Positions 53,338 through 62,593 of a DNA stretch of 64,000 nt are shown piece after piece. Numbering within the stretch: the stretch's first letter is position 1; each line of letters begins with the position of its first letter. Location: positions 1 through 64,000 of the forward strand of contig QWIH01000004.1 in the NCBI GenBank assembly GCA_021405315.1, read 5' to 3'. The notes under the pieces were generated by a model. The model worked only from the letters and a program-made list of their open reading frames with translations, was not told the DNA's origin and ran no database searches. A program made the translations under genes and the position numbers. Origin of the DNA: Leptolyngbya sp. PLA1. GTDB lineage: Bacteria; Planctomycetota; Phycisphaerae; Phycisphaerales; UBA1924.

Positions 53338-54774
53338 TCAGATGTTTCCTCGAGCCGTGCGAATTCGATCTTCGAGCGACCGAATGGTGGAGTCAAACTC
53401 GGGCGCGTCCTTGCAGCGGACTTCGACCGACCGGATCGCGTGCATGACGGTCGTGTGGTCTCGACCGCCGAAGAAGCCACCGATCTCCTCGAGGCTGTGG
53501 CGCGTGCAGCGCCGGGCGAGGAACATGCACACCTGCCTGGGCAAGGCGATGCTGCGTTGGCGGTGCTTGCTCTGCAGGTCCGCGAGTCGGATCGCGTAGT
53601 AGTCCGTAACGACATCGATGATGCACTGGATGGTCGGCTCGCCGGCGGGCTGGCGAGGCTCGTCCCCGAGCGCCGTCTTGGCGAGCGAGAGGTCGATGGG
53701 GCGCTTTTCCACTGTCGAGTGGATCTGCAGCTTGACGACCGCACCCTCGAGCTCCCGGATGTTGCTCGCGAGCCGCTCCGCGATGAACTCCGCCACGTCA
53801 TCGGGCATCTGCAGGCCCCGAAGGCGAGCCTTGGTCTTCAGGATCTGGATGCGCGTCTCGTAGTCCGGCGCCTCGACCTTCGCGACCAGGCCCCACTTGA
53901 AGCGGCTGACGAGACGCTCCTCCAGATCCGGGATGTCCTCCGGCGGCGCGTCCGACGAGAGGATGATCTGCTTGTTCGACTGGAACAGGCTGTTGAAGGT
54001 GTGAAAGAACTCCTCCTGGGAGCGGTCGCGCTTCGCCAGGAAGTGGATGTCATCGATCACCAGAACATCCACATCGCGGAATCGGTGCCGGAACTCGGAG
54101 AGCTCTCCGGACTGCACGCTTTCGAAGTAGTGCGTGACGAACCCCTCGCACGAGGTGTAGTGAATCGACGCGCGGGGGTTGCTCTCCACGATCCGCAGGC
54201 ACATCGCCTGCAGCAGGTGCGTCTTGCCGAGCCCGACGCCCCCGTGCACGAAGAACGGGTTGTACGCGCGCCCCGGGTTGGCGCTCACCGCCTGCGCCGC
54301 GGCGTGCGCGAGCCTGTTTCCCGGCCCCACCACGAAGTTCTCGAACGCATAATCCGGGTTGATGACCAGCGACTCGTATCGTGAATGGTCCGAATGGCTG
54401 ATCACCACCCGCGCCGGGCGCTCCGGCGCCTGCGGCTTGGGCTCCACCTCCGATGCCACGCGGGGCGCCTCGTGCGCCCGCTTGCTCGCCTGAGGCGGTG
54501 CCACGGGGGTCGCCTGGTCGTCCGGACCAAGGAACCGAACGGAGAGCAACCGGCCTGAAACGGTGCGGGCCGCGTCGTTGAAGACGTCCCCGCACTGCCG
54601 CCTCAAATAGTCCCGATGGAGGTCAGAGAGCGTGCGCAACTGCAGCGCACCGCCCGCGATGCCCAGCGGCGTGAGCTCCTCGAACCACTGCCTGCACACC
54701 GCCGGGTGATTCGCCCGGAGATAGCCGAGCATTGCGTCCCAGATCTGGCGATCAGGGTCGATCATGGAATCCAC
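53338..54774 (-). CDS. dnaA: chromosomal replication initiator DnaA
   Basis: This 478-residue AAA+ initiator binds DnaA boxes at the origin. It has an N-terminal domain I (about 1-80), a linker rich in Pro and Ala, and an AAA+ domain with YNPFFVHGGVGLGKTHLLQ near 170 and DVDVLVIDDIHFL near 235. The C-terminal DNA-binding domain IV contains GGRDHTTVMHAIR. The start is GTG at 54774, with ATG at 54765 as alternative. The gene is transcribed towards the tatC-tadA-mutM operon. Confidence 0.95.
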   Translation of the reverse strand: MDSMIDPDRQIWDAMLGYLRANHPAVCRQWFEELTPLGIAGGALQLRTLSDLHRDYLRRQCGDVFNDAARTVSGRLLSVRFLGPDDQATPVAPPQASKRAHEAPRVASEVEPKPQAPERPARVVISHSDHSRYESLVINPDYAFENFVVGPGNRLAHAAAQAVSANPGRAYNPFFVHGGVGLGKTHLLQAMCLRIVESNPRASIHYTSCEGFVTHYFESVQSGELSEFRHRFRDVDVLVIDDIHFLAKRDRSQEEFFHTFNSLFQSNKQIILSSDAPPEDIPDLEERLVSRFKWGLVAKVEAPDYETRIQILKTKARLRGLQMPDDVAEFIAERLASNIRELEGAVVKLQIHSTVEKRPIDLSLAKTALGDEPRQPAGEPTIQCIIDVVTDYYAIRLADLQSKHRQRSIALPRQVCMFLARRCTRHSLEEIGGFFGGRDHTTVMHAIRSVEVRCKDAPEFDSTIRSLEDRIRTARGNI

Positions 54775-54950
54775 CGCCGTGAGGGCCCGCGCCCCGTGTC
54801 AGACTCGTTCCACCCAGATACACACCCGAGCACCCCGCACGGGCAAAGCGACGCCCGGCGGGGTGGAACGTACCGGGCCGTCCCCACCTTGTCAACGTCC
54901 GCGGCGCGGGAATCTCTGGTGCACATGATTGACACGTCGCCGTTCCATCC

Positions 54951-56378
54951 TCAGCGGGACCAGACCACGCTCACGCCGTCCCCGGCGGTACTCAGGCCGA
55001 GCTCCCAGCGCAGCGCCGCGTCGAGGGTGGGCGTGGCCCACTCAAAGCCGCGCGCCCGCAGCGCCGCGGGAACGGTGCGCACGCTGGAGAGCGCCCAATC
55101 CGCCGCACCGCCCGCCGCGAGGCGGATCAGCCACGCCGGCGCCCGTGCGAGCAGGGGCCGGTCCAGCACGCGAGCCAGCGTGGCGCCGAACTCCTGCGCG
55201 GTCACGGCCTGCGGAGAAACGACGTTCACCGGGCCGGCGACCGAGGGATCCGCTGCGGCGTGCATCAGCGCCGAAATGGCATCGTCCAGCCCGATCCACG
55301 ACCACCACTGCGTTCCGGGACCCGCGATCATCCCGAGCCCCAGCGCGTGCCAGGGCTTCAGCATTCCCAGCAGACCGCCCGAAGCCCCGAGCACAGCCCC
55401 GAAGCGAAGGTGCGACGTGCGCACTCCGGCCATCCTCGCGGGCTCCGCCGCGGCTTCCCAGTCGCGCGTCAGCTCCGCGAAGAACCCGCTCCCTACGCCG
55501 GCGTCTTCGGACAACAGCTCATCCCCGCGGTCGCCGTAGTACCCCACGCCCGACGCGACGACGAGCGCCGCCGGCGGCCTTCGGAGCTGAGACACCGCCA
55601 ACGAAAGCAGCCTGGTGCTCTCCACACGGCTGTCGCGCACACGCGACATCCGTTCCTTCGTCCATCGCCTTCCCGAGACCGGCTCTCCCGCGAGATGCAC
55701 GATCACATCCAGGCCTTCGAGCGGCTCGAGATCGATCTGCCCGCCCCGCGAACCGGCACCGGGAGCGATAAGCACCTCCCCGGGAGTCTCGGATCGGTGC
55801 CGAACCAGCCGCACAACCGAATGCCCGCCCGTTGAGAGCACCGTGTGGAGCGCGGCCCCCAGAAATCCCGAGGCGCCGGATACGGCGATCCGAAGCGGGC
55901 GCGTGGACTTGCGCAGCGTGTCGAACGCACGCAGCCGCCGCAAGTCCGCCTGCAGCCGGGCATGCCGAAACCGGAACAGTCGCTCCAGTTCCGTGCGGAG
56001 CCGCCCGCCCGCGAGTGCGCCGCCGACCCGGCCCAGCGGCGGGTCGAACCGCACCTCATCCACCAGCCGGCAGGTTGGGCCTTCGCCCTCAAAGGTGTGG
56101 ACGTGTGTCCAGCGGCGCATCGGCCCGCGGACCTGCGAGTCCGAGAAGCCGACACCCGGCCTCACGTCGAAGTGGTGCGCGACCCAGCGAATCCTCAGCG
56201 GTCCGCGCCAGGCGTCGAAGGTCAGTTGCGAACCCTCCGCCACGCCCGCGCCCGGGTCCACCACGTGCAGGCGCGTCCAGGGCGGCGCGAGGCGCTCGAA
56301 CGCTCCGGGCCGCGTGTGCCACGCGAACGCCTCTTCGCGCGGAACGGGGAGCGGGGATCGCACTGTGAGGGTGGGCAT
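54951..56378 (-). CDS. SRPBCC-SDR fusion (TIGR01777-type nucleoside-diphosphate-sugar epimerase-like)
   Basis: This 475-residue protein joins two domains. Residues 1-160 form an SRPBCC (START-like) domain (LPVPREEAFAWHTRPGAFERL, FDVRPGVGFSDSQVRGPM). Residues 165-475 form an extended SDR with the NAD(P) motif SGASGFLGAAL and family segments HLAGEPVSGRRWTKE, SGVGYYGDRGDE and GLDDAISALMHA. SDR39U1/YfcH-like proteins have unknown substrates. The ATG at 56378 starts the SRPBCC domain cleanly. It is divergent from the cyclodeaminase-like gene. Confidence 0.85.
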   Translation of the reverse strand: MPTLTVRSPLPVPREEAFAWHTRPGAFERLAPPWTRLHVVDPGAGVAEGSQLTFDAWRGPLRIRWVAHHFDVRPGVGFSDSQVRGPMRRWTHVHTFEGEGPTCRLVDEVRFDPPLGRVGGALAGGRLRTELERLFRFRHARLQADLRRLRAFDTLRKSTRPLRIAVSGASGFLGAALHTVLSTGGHSVVRLVRHRSETPGEVLIAPGAGSRGGQIDLEPLEGLDVIVHLAGEPVSGRRWTKERMSRVRDSRVESTRLLSLAVSQLRRPPAALVVASGVGYYGDRGDELLSEDAGVGSGFFAELTRDWEAAAEPARMAGVRTSHLRFGAVLGASGGLLGMLKPWHALGLGMIAGPGTQWWSWIGLDDAISALMHAAADPSVAGPVNVVSPQAVTAQEFGATLARVLDRPLLARAPAWLIRLAAGGAADWALSSVRTVPAALRARGFEWATPTLDAALRWELGLSTAGDGVSVVWSR

Positions 56379-56384
56379 GGCCAA

Positions 56385-56408
56385 GGCGTAGAGTTGCCAG
56401 TCTACGCC
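56385..56408. promoter_or_regulatory. palindromic divergent promoter or operator
   Basis: GGCGTAGA and TCTACGCC form an 8-bp inverted repeat with an 8-nt spacer between two divergent genes. Each arm contains TACGCC on its outgoing strand. On the minus strand TACGCC ends 6 nt before the ATG at 56378 (leaderless type). On the plus strand a 16-nt leader with GGAGG follows before 56425. Confidence 0.45.
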
Positions 56409-56424
56409 CCCGGAGGAAACCGGC

Positions 56425-57036
56425 ATGTCCGACGGATTCTCGCGGCTCACGCTCGCCGCCTTTCTGCAACAGGTCGGCGACAAGACCCCTGCGCCCGGGG
56501 GCGGGGCCGTCGCCTCCGTCGTTGGCGCGCTGGGCGCGGCGCTCGCGCGGATGGTCGTCTCGTACACGCGGGGCAAGAAGGCCTTCGCGGCGCACGAGCA
56601 CGAGCTCGCGGACGCCGACCGGGCGCTCCTCAACGCGGTCAACCTCATGATGCGCCTCGCGGAAGAGGACGCCCAGGCCTACGGCATGGTCAACGAACTC
56701 TCGCGCCTCCCGGAGGATGATCCGAGACGCGACGCGCTCCCGGTGGCGGTCGCCGCGAGTGTGCAGGTGCCCCTCGCCGTGGTAGCGGCGTGCGTCGACC
56801 TGCTCCGGCTCTTCGAGAGGCTGGCCGTCGGCACCAACCGGCACCTGCGGAGCGATCTGGCCATCGCCGCGGTTCTCGCGGACGCCGCCGCTCGGGCCTC
56901 GTTTTGGAACATCGCGGTCAACGCGACCGGCGCGGGCTCGGAAGGACCCGCGGCCTTGGATCAGGCGCGGGGCCTGCTCGCCGATGCGGCGCGGCGGTCC
57001 GCCCGCGTCCTTTCGCTGTGCGAGGCCGACCCGTGA
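56425..57036 (+). CDS. formimidotetrahydrofolate cyclodeaminase-family protein
   Basis: This 203-residue, mostly helical protein resembles the cyclodeaminase domain of FTCD. The start LTLAAFLQQVGDKTPAPGGGAVASVVGALGAAL carries the conserved glycine loop that binds the folate. The later segment SFWNIAVNATG also matches the family. GGAGG lies 8 nt before the ATG. It overlaps the next gene by 4 bp (GTGA). The true reaction is uncertain for stand-alone members. Confidence 0.8.
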   Translation: MSDGFSRLTLAAFLQQVGDKTPAPGGGAVASVVGALGAALARMVVSYTRGKKAFAAHEHELADADRALLNAVNLMMRLAEEDAQAYGMVNELSRLPEDDPRRDALPVAVAASVQVPLAVVAACVDLLRLFERLAVGTNRHLRSDLAIAAVLADAAARASFWNIAVNATGAGSEGPAALDQARGLLADAARRSARVLSLCEADP

Positions 57037-57497
57037 CCGCCCACGACCACCCGCGGGAGTGGTGGAAGACCCCCGCGGGCGCGGACCAGATGCGGTTCCG
57101 CTGCACGATGTGCGGCTCGTGCTGCTCCGGCCCCGAGGGATACGTCGTTGTCAGCGATGCGGAAGTCGAGGCGATGGCGCTCGCGATCGGCATCGAGCGC
57201 GGCGAGTTCGTCTTTCGGTACACACGCGCCACCTCGCGGGGCCGGTCGCTCCGCGACGTGCAGACGGCCCGGGGGCACGACTGCGTGTTTCTGGACCGCA
57301 CCAGCAGCCCGGGCCGCGCGCTCTGCCGCGTGTATCAGGCCCGGCCCGCGCAGTGCCGCACGTGGCCCTTCTGGCCCAGCATCCTTGCGAGCGAGGACTC
57401 GTGGCGACGCGCGCGCTCCGTCTGCCCGGGCATGGGCAAGGGGGCCCCGATCCCCCTGCAGCAGGTCCGGGTGTTGAGGGATGAGGTTGATGTCTGA
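57033..57497 (+). CDS. YkgJ-type cysteine-cluster protein (first of two)
   Basis: This 154-residue protein starts at GTG 57033, overlapping the upstream stop. It carries a metal-binding cysteine cluster: CTMCGSCCSGPEGYV near 25-39, C in HDCVFLD, and C..YQARPAQCRTWPFWP. Such clusters are proposed to bind zinc or an Fe-S centre. The function is unknown. It overlaps the next cysteine-cluster gene by 17 bp unless ATG 57490 is used for that gene. Confidence 0.75.
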   Translation: MTAHDHPREWWKTPAGADQMRFRCTMCGSCCSGPEGYVVVSDAEVEAMALAIGIERGEFVFRYTRATSRGRSLRDVQTARGHDCVFLDRTSSPGRALCRVYQARPAQCRTWPFWPSILASEDSWRRARSVCPGMGKGAPIPLQQVRVLRDEVDV

Positions 57498-58002
57498 CCG
57501 CCACGAACGGGCCAGGCGCGACGACGACACCGGCGCACTTGTCGACGCGTGGCTGCGCGCGGCACGCACACCGGACATCGCCGCCCAGATCGAGGCCATC
57601 TACCAGATGATCGCGGATCAGGTCGCGGTTCACCGGCCCGTCTGTGTCGGCTCCGGGCGCTGCTGCCACTTTCGGGACTACGGACACCTGCTGTACACCA
57701 CGGGCCTTGAAGCGGCGCACACGCTGGCCCGCCTTGCTCAGGGGCAGGAACTCTCGTCCGACGACGTCGAACGGGCGATCGAGCGAGGCGACTGCCCGTT
57801 CCTCATCCACGAACAGTGCTCCGTGCACACCCTCAAGCCGTCCGGATGCCGCATCTACTTCTGCGACCAGGAAGCCGATGGCTGGCAGCAGGACCTGAGC
57901 GAGCGTGTCGTCGACCAGTTCCGCAGGCTGCACGAGCGACGCGGGATTCCGTACCGCTACGCCGAGTGGCGAAGCCTGCTCGCGTGGTTCGCGGCGCCCT
58001 AG
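57481..58002 (+). CDS. YkgJ-type cysteine-cluster protein (second of two)
   Basis: This 173-residue protein has a helical N-terminus (about 1-45) followed by CVGSGRCCHFRDYGH, then CPFLIHEQCSVHTLKPSGCRIYFC. The order of cysteines matches the previous gene, but sequence identity is low. ATG at 57490 is an alternative start that shortens the overlap. It forms an operon with the cyclodeaminase-like and first cysteine-cluster genes. Confidence 0.75.
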   Translation: MRLMSDRHERARRDDDTGALVDAWLRAARTPDIAAQIEAIYQMIADQVAVHRPVCVGSGRCCHFRDYGHLLYTTGLEAAHTLARLAQGQELSSDDVERAIERGDCPFLIHEQCSVHTLKPSGCRIYFCDQEADGWQQDLSERVVDQFRRLHERRGIPYRYAEWRSLLAWFAAP

Positions 58003-58349
58003 GGCCCGGCGGGCCGAGTCCAATCACTGTCGCGGTCCTTTTCCAGTTGGCGCGCCGCCTGGTTCAGGCAGTCCGCGCACACGCGGGGCCGGGCCTCGAC
58101 AGCGTCGCTCTGCCAGTGCGGCCCGTCCTTGTGAGAGAGGCACAGCAGGCACGTGGTTCCATCCGGTGCGGGTTCCCCGGTCCCCAGCACGTGCACCGCG
58201 GTGTACGCGACCGTGAGGCACGAGCCGCAGATGAGGCTGCCGCGGTGCCCCTCGACCATCGGGCGCTTCGGCGTCCAGTGGTGCATGCAGAAGTCGCAGA
58301 GGAAGTCCTCCGGGACCATCATCGATGGGTCGGCGCCGGGGCGGTGCAT
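57999..58349 (-). CDS. small double zinc-finger protein of unknown function
   Basis: This 116-residue protein has four CxxC pairs: CDFC and CGSC in the first half, CLLC and CADC in the second, resembling two ClpX-type zinc-binding folds. Its ATG overlaps the stop of the ABC transporter gene by one base (TGATG), implying coupling. The last 4 bp overlap the convergent cysteine-cluster gene. Confidence 0.65.
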   Translation of the reverse strand: MHRPGADPSMMVPEDFLCDFCMHHWTPKRPMVEGHRGSLICGSCLTVAYTAVHVLGTGEPAPDGTTCLLCLSHKDGPHWQSDAVEARPRVCADCLNQAARQLEKDRDSDWTRPAGP

Positions 58350-60253
58350 CAGGCGGTCTCCGCGGGGAGGAGTTGGTGCCGGGCGAGCTGCCGGTAGAGT
58401 TCACAGCGGCCGAGCAGTTGTTCGTGCGTGCCCTGGTCGATGATCTGCCCCGCGTCCATCACCACGATGGAATCGCAGCCCAGCACCGTCGCCATGCGGT
58501 GCGCTACCACCAGGCATGTGCGGCTGGCGCTGAACTCCGCCAGAGCCTCCGCGATCTGTGCCTCGCTCTCACTGTCGATCATGCTGGTGGCCTCATCAAG
58601 TATGAGAATCGCCGGGTCCCGCAGAATCGCCCGCGCAATCGCGATCCGCTGGCGCTGCCCGCCAGACAGGCTCTGCCCCTGCTCCGCGACCTGCGTGTCG
58701 TATCCCTGCGGGAGGCGCCGGATGAAGTCGTGGGCGCGGGCGGCGATCGCCGCGGCCTCGATGTCGTGCTGCTTCGCCCAGCCGCAGCCGTACGCGATGT
58801 TCTCGCGTACCGTCGCGCGGAAGAGCACGGTGTCCTGCGTCACGACTCCGATCTGCTGGCGGAGCGAACGCACGGACACGTCGCGCAGGTCCCGCCCGTC
58901 GATGAGAACGGCTCCCGCGTCGGGGTCAAAGAGCCTGGGGACCAGCGACAGGAGCGTCGTCTTGCCGCAGCCGTTGGGTCCGACGAACGCGACGCGCTTC
59001 CCGTGCGGGATGTGGAGCGAGACGGCCCGGAGCGCCGGGGCGGTCGCCCCGGGGTACGTGAGGCCGACCCCTCGGAACTCGATCGAGCGGGCGTGCCTCG
59101 GGAGCCGGGGCAGCCCGGGCCCGTGGCCCGGCTCCTGGGGCGAGAGCATGATCTGCCGCAGCCGGTCCGCCGCGGGCATCGCGGACTGGATGTCGTTGAC
59201 GATTCCCGTGAGCGGCTTGAGCGAGGCGCCCGCGACCGCGAGGGAGCCGATGGCCATGATGAAATCGCCGGGGTCGATGCTCTGCTTCACGATGGCGTTC
59301 GCCGCGGCGAGCACGAGCCCGCACAGGAGGAAGATCGAGAGCATCTCCGTCAGCGGGCTGGCCAGCGCCCGGGCCGTCCGCACCCGGTTGAGCTCCCGGA
59401 GCATCTTCTTGTTGATCCTGTGGAATCGCCCGCCCTCGTACAGCTCGGTGGTGTGGACCTTCACCACGCGCAGCCCCTGCAACGACTCCGCCGCGGCGTG
59501 GTAGAGCCCGGCCTGGCTCTCCAGGGCCGCGCCGCTGTACCTCTTGATGCGCTTCCCCAACTTGCGGATCACGTGGTACAGCACCGGGGCCACGAGCAGC
59601 GCCACCAGCGTCACACGCCAGTCATACCACAGCGCCACACACATCCCGGCGACACCCTTGAAGACCTGCAGCACCGCCTTGCTGGTCAGCACATTCAGGC
59701 CGTCCGCGACCTTGGACGAGTCATTGACAATGCGGCTGATGACGTCCGTCGGCCCTCCCGCCACGACCGTGCGGAGCGGCGCGCGGAGGATCACATGAAA
59801 GGCCTGCCGCCTGGCCATCGTGATCGTGCGGTTCACGACGGTCAGCGACAGGTACGCGTGCAGGAAGTTCGCGACAGAGCCCACGACCGTCAGGAGGCAC
59901 AGGCCAGAGACGATCCAGACCAGGGCGGTGAAGGGGCCCGTCGGCAGGGCGTCGATCCCGGCCTGGGGCACCCGCAGCCACGAGGCCCACGGCACCGAGT
60001 CCGCCACCCACGCGTTGAAGTCCGTCGCCAGCCGTGGTAGGTCCGCGTGGTCGCCCAGGATGCTCCGCAGCACTGGCCGGGCGCCGAGCAGCCCCACGCC
60101 TAGGGTGACCCCGGAGACGCAGACCATGGCGAGCGCTGCGAGCGCCAGCCACCAGGTCCGCAGCATCGCCCGCACGAACCACCAGAACCCCTGCTCGGAC
60201 CCCCGGGGGGGCGTCTGCATGGTCGCGAGGGAATCGGGCGATGGGATCGTCAT
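58349..60253 (-). CDS. ABC exporter, fused permease and ATPase (MsbA-like half transporter)
   Basis: This 634-residue half transporter has a six-helix membrane domain (about 25-360) and an ATPase domain. Walker A is GPNGCGKTTLLS near 422, the signature is LSGGQRQRIAIARAI near 528, and Walker B is ILILDEATSMID near 550. It would act as a homodimer, exporting a lipid, peptide or drug; the substrate is unknown. ATG at 60222 (MQTPPRG) is a possible alternative start. The zinc-finger gene is coupled at its 3' end. Confidence 0.92.
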   Translation of the reverse strand: MTIPSPDSLATMQTPPRGSEQGFWWFVRAMLRTWWLALAALAMVCVSGVTLGVGLLGARPVLRSILGDHADLPRLATDFNAWVADSVPWASWLRVPQAGIDALPTGPFTALVWIVSGLCLLTVVGSVANFLHAYLSLTVVNRTITMARRQAFHVILRAPLRTVVAGGPTDVISRIVNDSSKVADGLNVLTSKAVLQVFKGVAGMCVALWYDWRVTLVALLVAPVLYHVIRKLGKRIKRYSGAALESQAGLYHAAAESLQGLRVVKVHTTELYEGGRFHRINKKMLRELNRVRTARALASPLTEMLSIFLLCGLVLAAANAIVKQSIDPGDFIMAIGSLAVAGASLKPLTGIVNDIQSAMPAADRLRQIMLSPQEPGHGPGLPRLPRHARSIEFRGVGLTYPGATAPALRAVSLHIPHGKRVAFVGPNGCGKTTLLSLVPRLFDPDAGAVLIDGRDLRDVSVRSLRQQIGVVTQDTVLFRATVRENIAYGCGWAKQHDIEAAAIAARAHDFIRRLPQGYDTQVAEQGQSLSGGQRQRIAIARAILRDPAILILDEATSMIDSESEAQIAEALAEFSASRTCLVVAHRMATVLGCDSIVVMDAGQIIDQGTHEQLLGRCELYRQLARHQLLPAETA

Positions 60254-60346
60254 GATGCCTGAGCCTGGCCCGGGCAGTCATTGTTGAGCGCAGGACGCGG
60301 ACGGGCCAGCCACGGGCGAGAATGGTCCCCGAAAGGCTCCCCCGGC

Positions 60347-62593
60347 TCAGGTGTCCGGGTCGAAGGTGCTGTCGCCCACCGAAAGCCCGAATCCGGAGGC
60401 TGATCCGAGCGAGGAGACCGATCGACCCTGCGTCGAGTCCGTGCGGGTGAACTGCGCCAGGACCGCGTTGGTGGTGGTCGAACCCTGCGTGCCGGTGCCT
60501 CGGACCGTCACGGAGTAGTGCCGGAAGCTCGCGTTCGAGCCGATCTTGTTCCGCACCGAGGTGCTGTTGCCGGTGAGCAGGTCCACGCGCTGGTTGGTGG
60601 AGAGCGAGCCGGTGAAGGCGTCGATCGCGGTGCCGTCGGAGAAGGTGTACGTGACGGTGTACGCGTATGTGGAGTTCGGATCGGCGAAGGGGTTGAAGAG
60701 CGAGATGCGCTCGACCATCGAGCCGTCGGTGCGGTTCACGTCGAAGTTGCCGTCACCGAAGTGCGCGAGGGGCGCAACGCGCGTCGCAAGGAGTGTCGAC
60801 ACGCCGTCGGTCCGGATCTGTCCGACGGGCAGGCCGCGGGTGGTTTCGTCCACGCTGGTCCACTGCACGCCGATCGCGGCGGAGCCCGAGGAGTACGACA
60901 CGCTGAACCGCTCGCCCGCGGGGATTCCCAGGGCGCCGCTGCTCAGGGCGTAATCCTCGCGACCGCCCGCGAAGATGATCCGCGTGACGGTGATCGGGTC
61001 CTCGGCGGGTTGGCGGCCGGCCCGCCAGAAGTTCAGCGTCACCACCGCGACCGTCGATCCGGGGTTGTAGATGGACAGGGTGTTCGTCAGGCCGGTTTCC
61101 GCGACCGCGTCCGGGAGCACACCCTCGGTCGCGCCGCCCATCGGCGCGCCCATGGTCCCAAACGCCGGCGTGAAGTACGACGAGGCGGTCGTGAGTTGCA
61201 GCGGCAGATCCCAGTCGCTGAGGAACGTCACGATGTTCTGGGTCGACGTGACCTTCGCGGACATGGTGCCCGTGGGCAGGTTCAGGCTGAAGACCTCGAG
61301 CCCGCCACGCCTGTAGGCTTCCAGTGTTCGGGAGACGGTCACCGTGCCGCCGGTGGTCAGGAACTCCACGGTCACGGTTGCGGTCTGGTCCGAGAGGTTG
61401 ACCCAGGTCATGAACTCGCGGGAGGCTGTGCTCCGCTCGATGCGGGGGAAGAGCCACGTGCGAAGGTCGCTGTCCGTGTACCCGGCGGTGTTGAAGAGGG
61501 GCTCGCCGGTGGCGGAGCCGAAGTCCACGCGGTTGATCGACGCCGCGATCGGCTGCACGTTGGTCGCCGAGGAGGGCAGCGCGGTCTCGACCACCAGGGC
61601 ATAGGGCACGCCCGAGCGAACGGTGTTGAGCGCCGTGTTCAGGGAGTCGGAGAGCTTGATCTCCAGGGACGTATTGGCGCTGAGGATCCCGCTCGCGATG
61701 ACGGTGTCGCGGATCCCGGTCTCGTACCGGGCGATCACCTGGTACCCCGCGGCGACGCTGTTGGGGTTGACAAGCTCGAGGTTCTCCGTGGTCGCACCGG
61801 AGCGGAACCCCTCCGGCATCACCAGCCTCTGATTGAAGAACCCGGCGACCCCCGCGGGCTTGATGACCTCCGCGTTGATGAGAATGACCGCGTTCGCCTC
61901 GGTGAGGGCGGTGCTCTGCACGTAGTTCGCGTGGACGGGCACCTCGCCGCCGATGCTCTGGTGCTGCGAGCCCTGGAAGGGCGCGACCCCGGTGAGCGAG
62001 AGGCTTCGGAGGGCCTGAATGCTCAGGACGACGTTCCATCCCTGGATGACGCGGGCAAAGACCGCGTAGCCGCCCCCGCTGGTGTCCAGGAACGTGTTGT
62101 CGTTGTAGTTGATGAAGAACTGGCTCGTGGCGCTGTTGAGGTCGCTCGTGCGGGCCATGGCCACGGTCCGCTGCAGGTTGGAGCGGCCCGTCGTCTCCTT
62201 GATGATGGGCGGATCCGTCGAAACCGCGGTGATGCCCGTGGTGTCGTCGATGGAGAACCCGCCGCCCTGCAGCACGAAGGGCGTGCTGTTGGTGAACGCC
62301 GACCGATGGAAGAACGTGTTGTCCAGCCGCCCGCTGTTCACGTAGGTCAGGAAGTTCGCAACGGTGACGGGGGCGTCCGAGTTGAAGAGTTCAAAGTCGA
62401 TGTCGCCGAAGTTCGTCTCGAGGCGCACCACGGTGTTGTTGGGGCTCTCCAGGTCCGCCAGCGTCGGGAGCGGACCCCCCGCGAGCAACTGGCGGCTCTC
62501 GAGCGCCTGGAACGCAGAGTGCTCGGTGCCGTTGACCCCGAACAGGCGGGCGATCAGGGGCCGAACGGCGCGTGAGATGCGGCGAAGCTTCAT
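60347..62593 (-). CDS. secreted cyclophilin-like protein with LEPR-XLL-type N-terminal motif
   Basis: This 748-residue protein begins with a basic leader and the segment FQALESRQLLAGG (about 28-40), a variant of the planctomycete LEPR-XLL motif. A cyclophilin-type peptidyl-prolyl isomerase domain follows (about 50-245: VVRLETNFGDIDFELF, NTFFHRS, SQFFINYNDNTFLD). The remaining 500 residues are Thr/Ser-rich beta structure with repeated units such as LVNPNSVAAGYQV, LSIYNPGSTVAVVTL and ISLFNPFADPN. GAGGAG precedes the ATG at 62593. It is probably exported to the cell surface. Confidence 0.8.
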   Translation of the reverse strand: MKLRRISRAVRPLIARLFGVNGTEHSAFQALESRQLLAGGPLPTLADLESPNNTVVRLETNFGDIDFELFNSDAPVTVANFLTYVNSGRLDNTFFHRSAFTNSTPFVLQGGGFSIDDTTGITAVSTDPPIIKETTGRSNLQRTVAMARTSDLNSATSQFFINYNDNTFLDTSGGGYAVFARVIQGWNVVLSIQALRSLSLTGVAPFQGSQHQSIGGEVPVHANYVQSTALTEANAVILINAEVIKPAGVAGFFNQRLVMPEGFRSGATTENLELVNPNSVAAGYQVIARYETGIRDTVIASGILSANTSLEIKLSDSLNTALNTVRSGVPYALVVETALPSSATNVQPIAASINRVDFGSATGEPLFNTAGYTDSDLRTWLFPRIERSTASREFMTWVNLSDQTATVTVEFLTTGGTVTVSRTLEAYRRGGLEVFSLNLPTGTMSAKVTSTQNIVTFLSDWDLPLQLTTASSYFTPAFGTMGAPMGGATEGVLPDAVAETGLTNTLSIYNPGSTVAVVTLNFWRAGRQPAEDPITVTRIIFAGGREDYALSSGALGIPAGERFSVSYSSGSAAIGVQWTSVDETTRGLPVGQIRTDGVSTLLATRVAPLAHFGDGNFDVNRTDGSMVERISLFNPFADPNSTYAYTVTYTFSDGTAIDAFTGSLSTNQRVDLLTGNSTSVRNKIGSNASFRHYSVTVRGTGTQGSTTTNAVLAQFTRTDSTQGRSVSSLGSASGFGLSVGDSTFDPDT

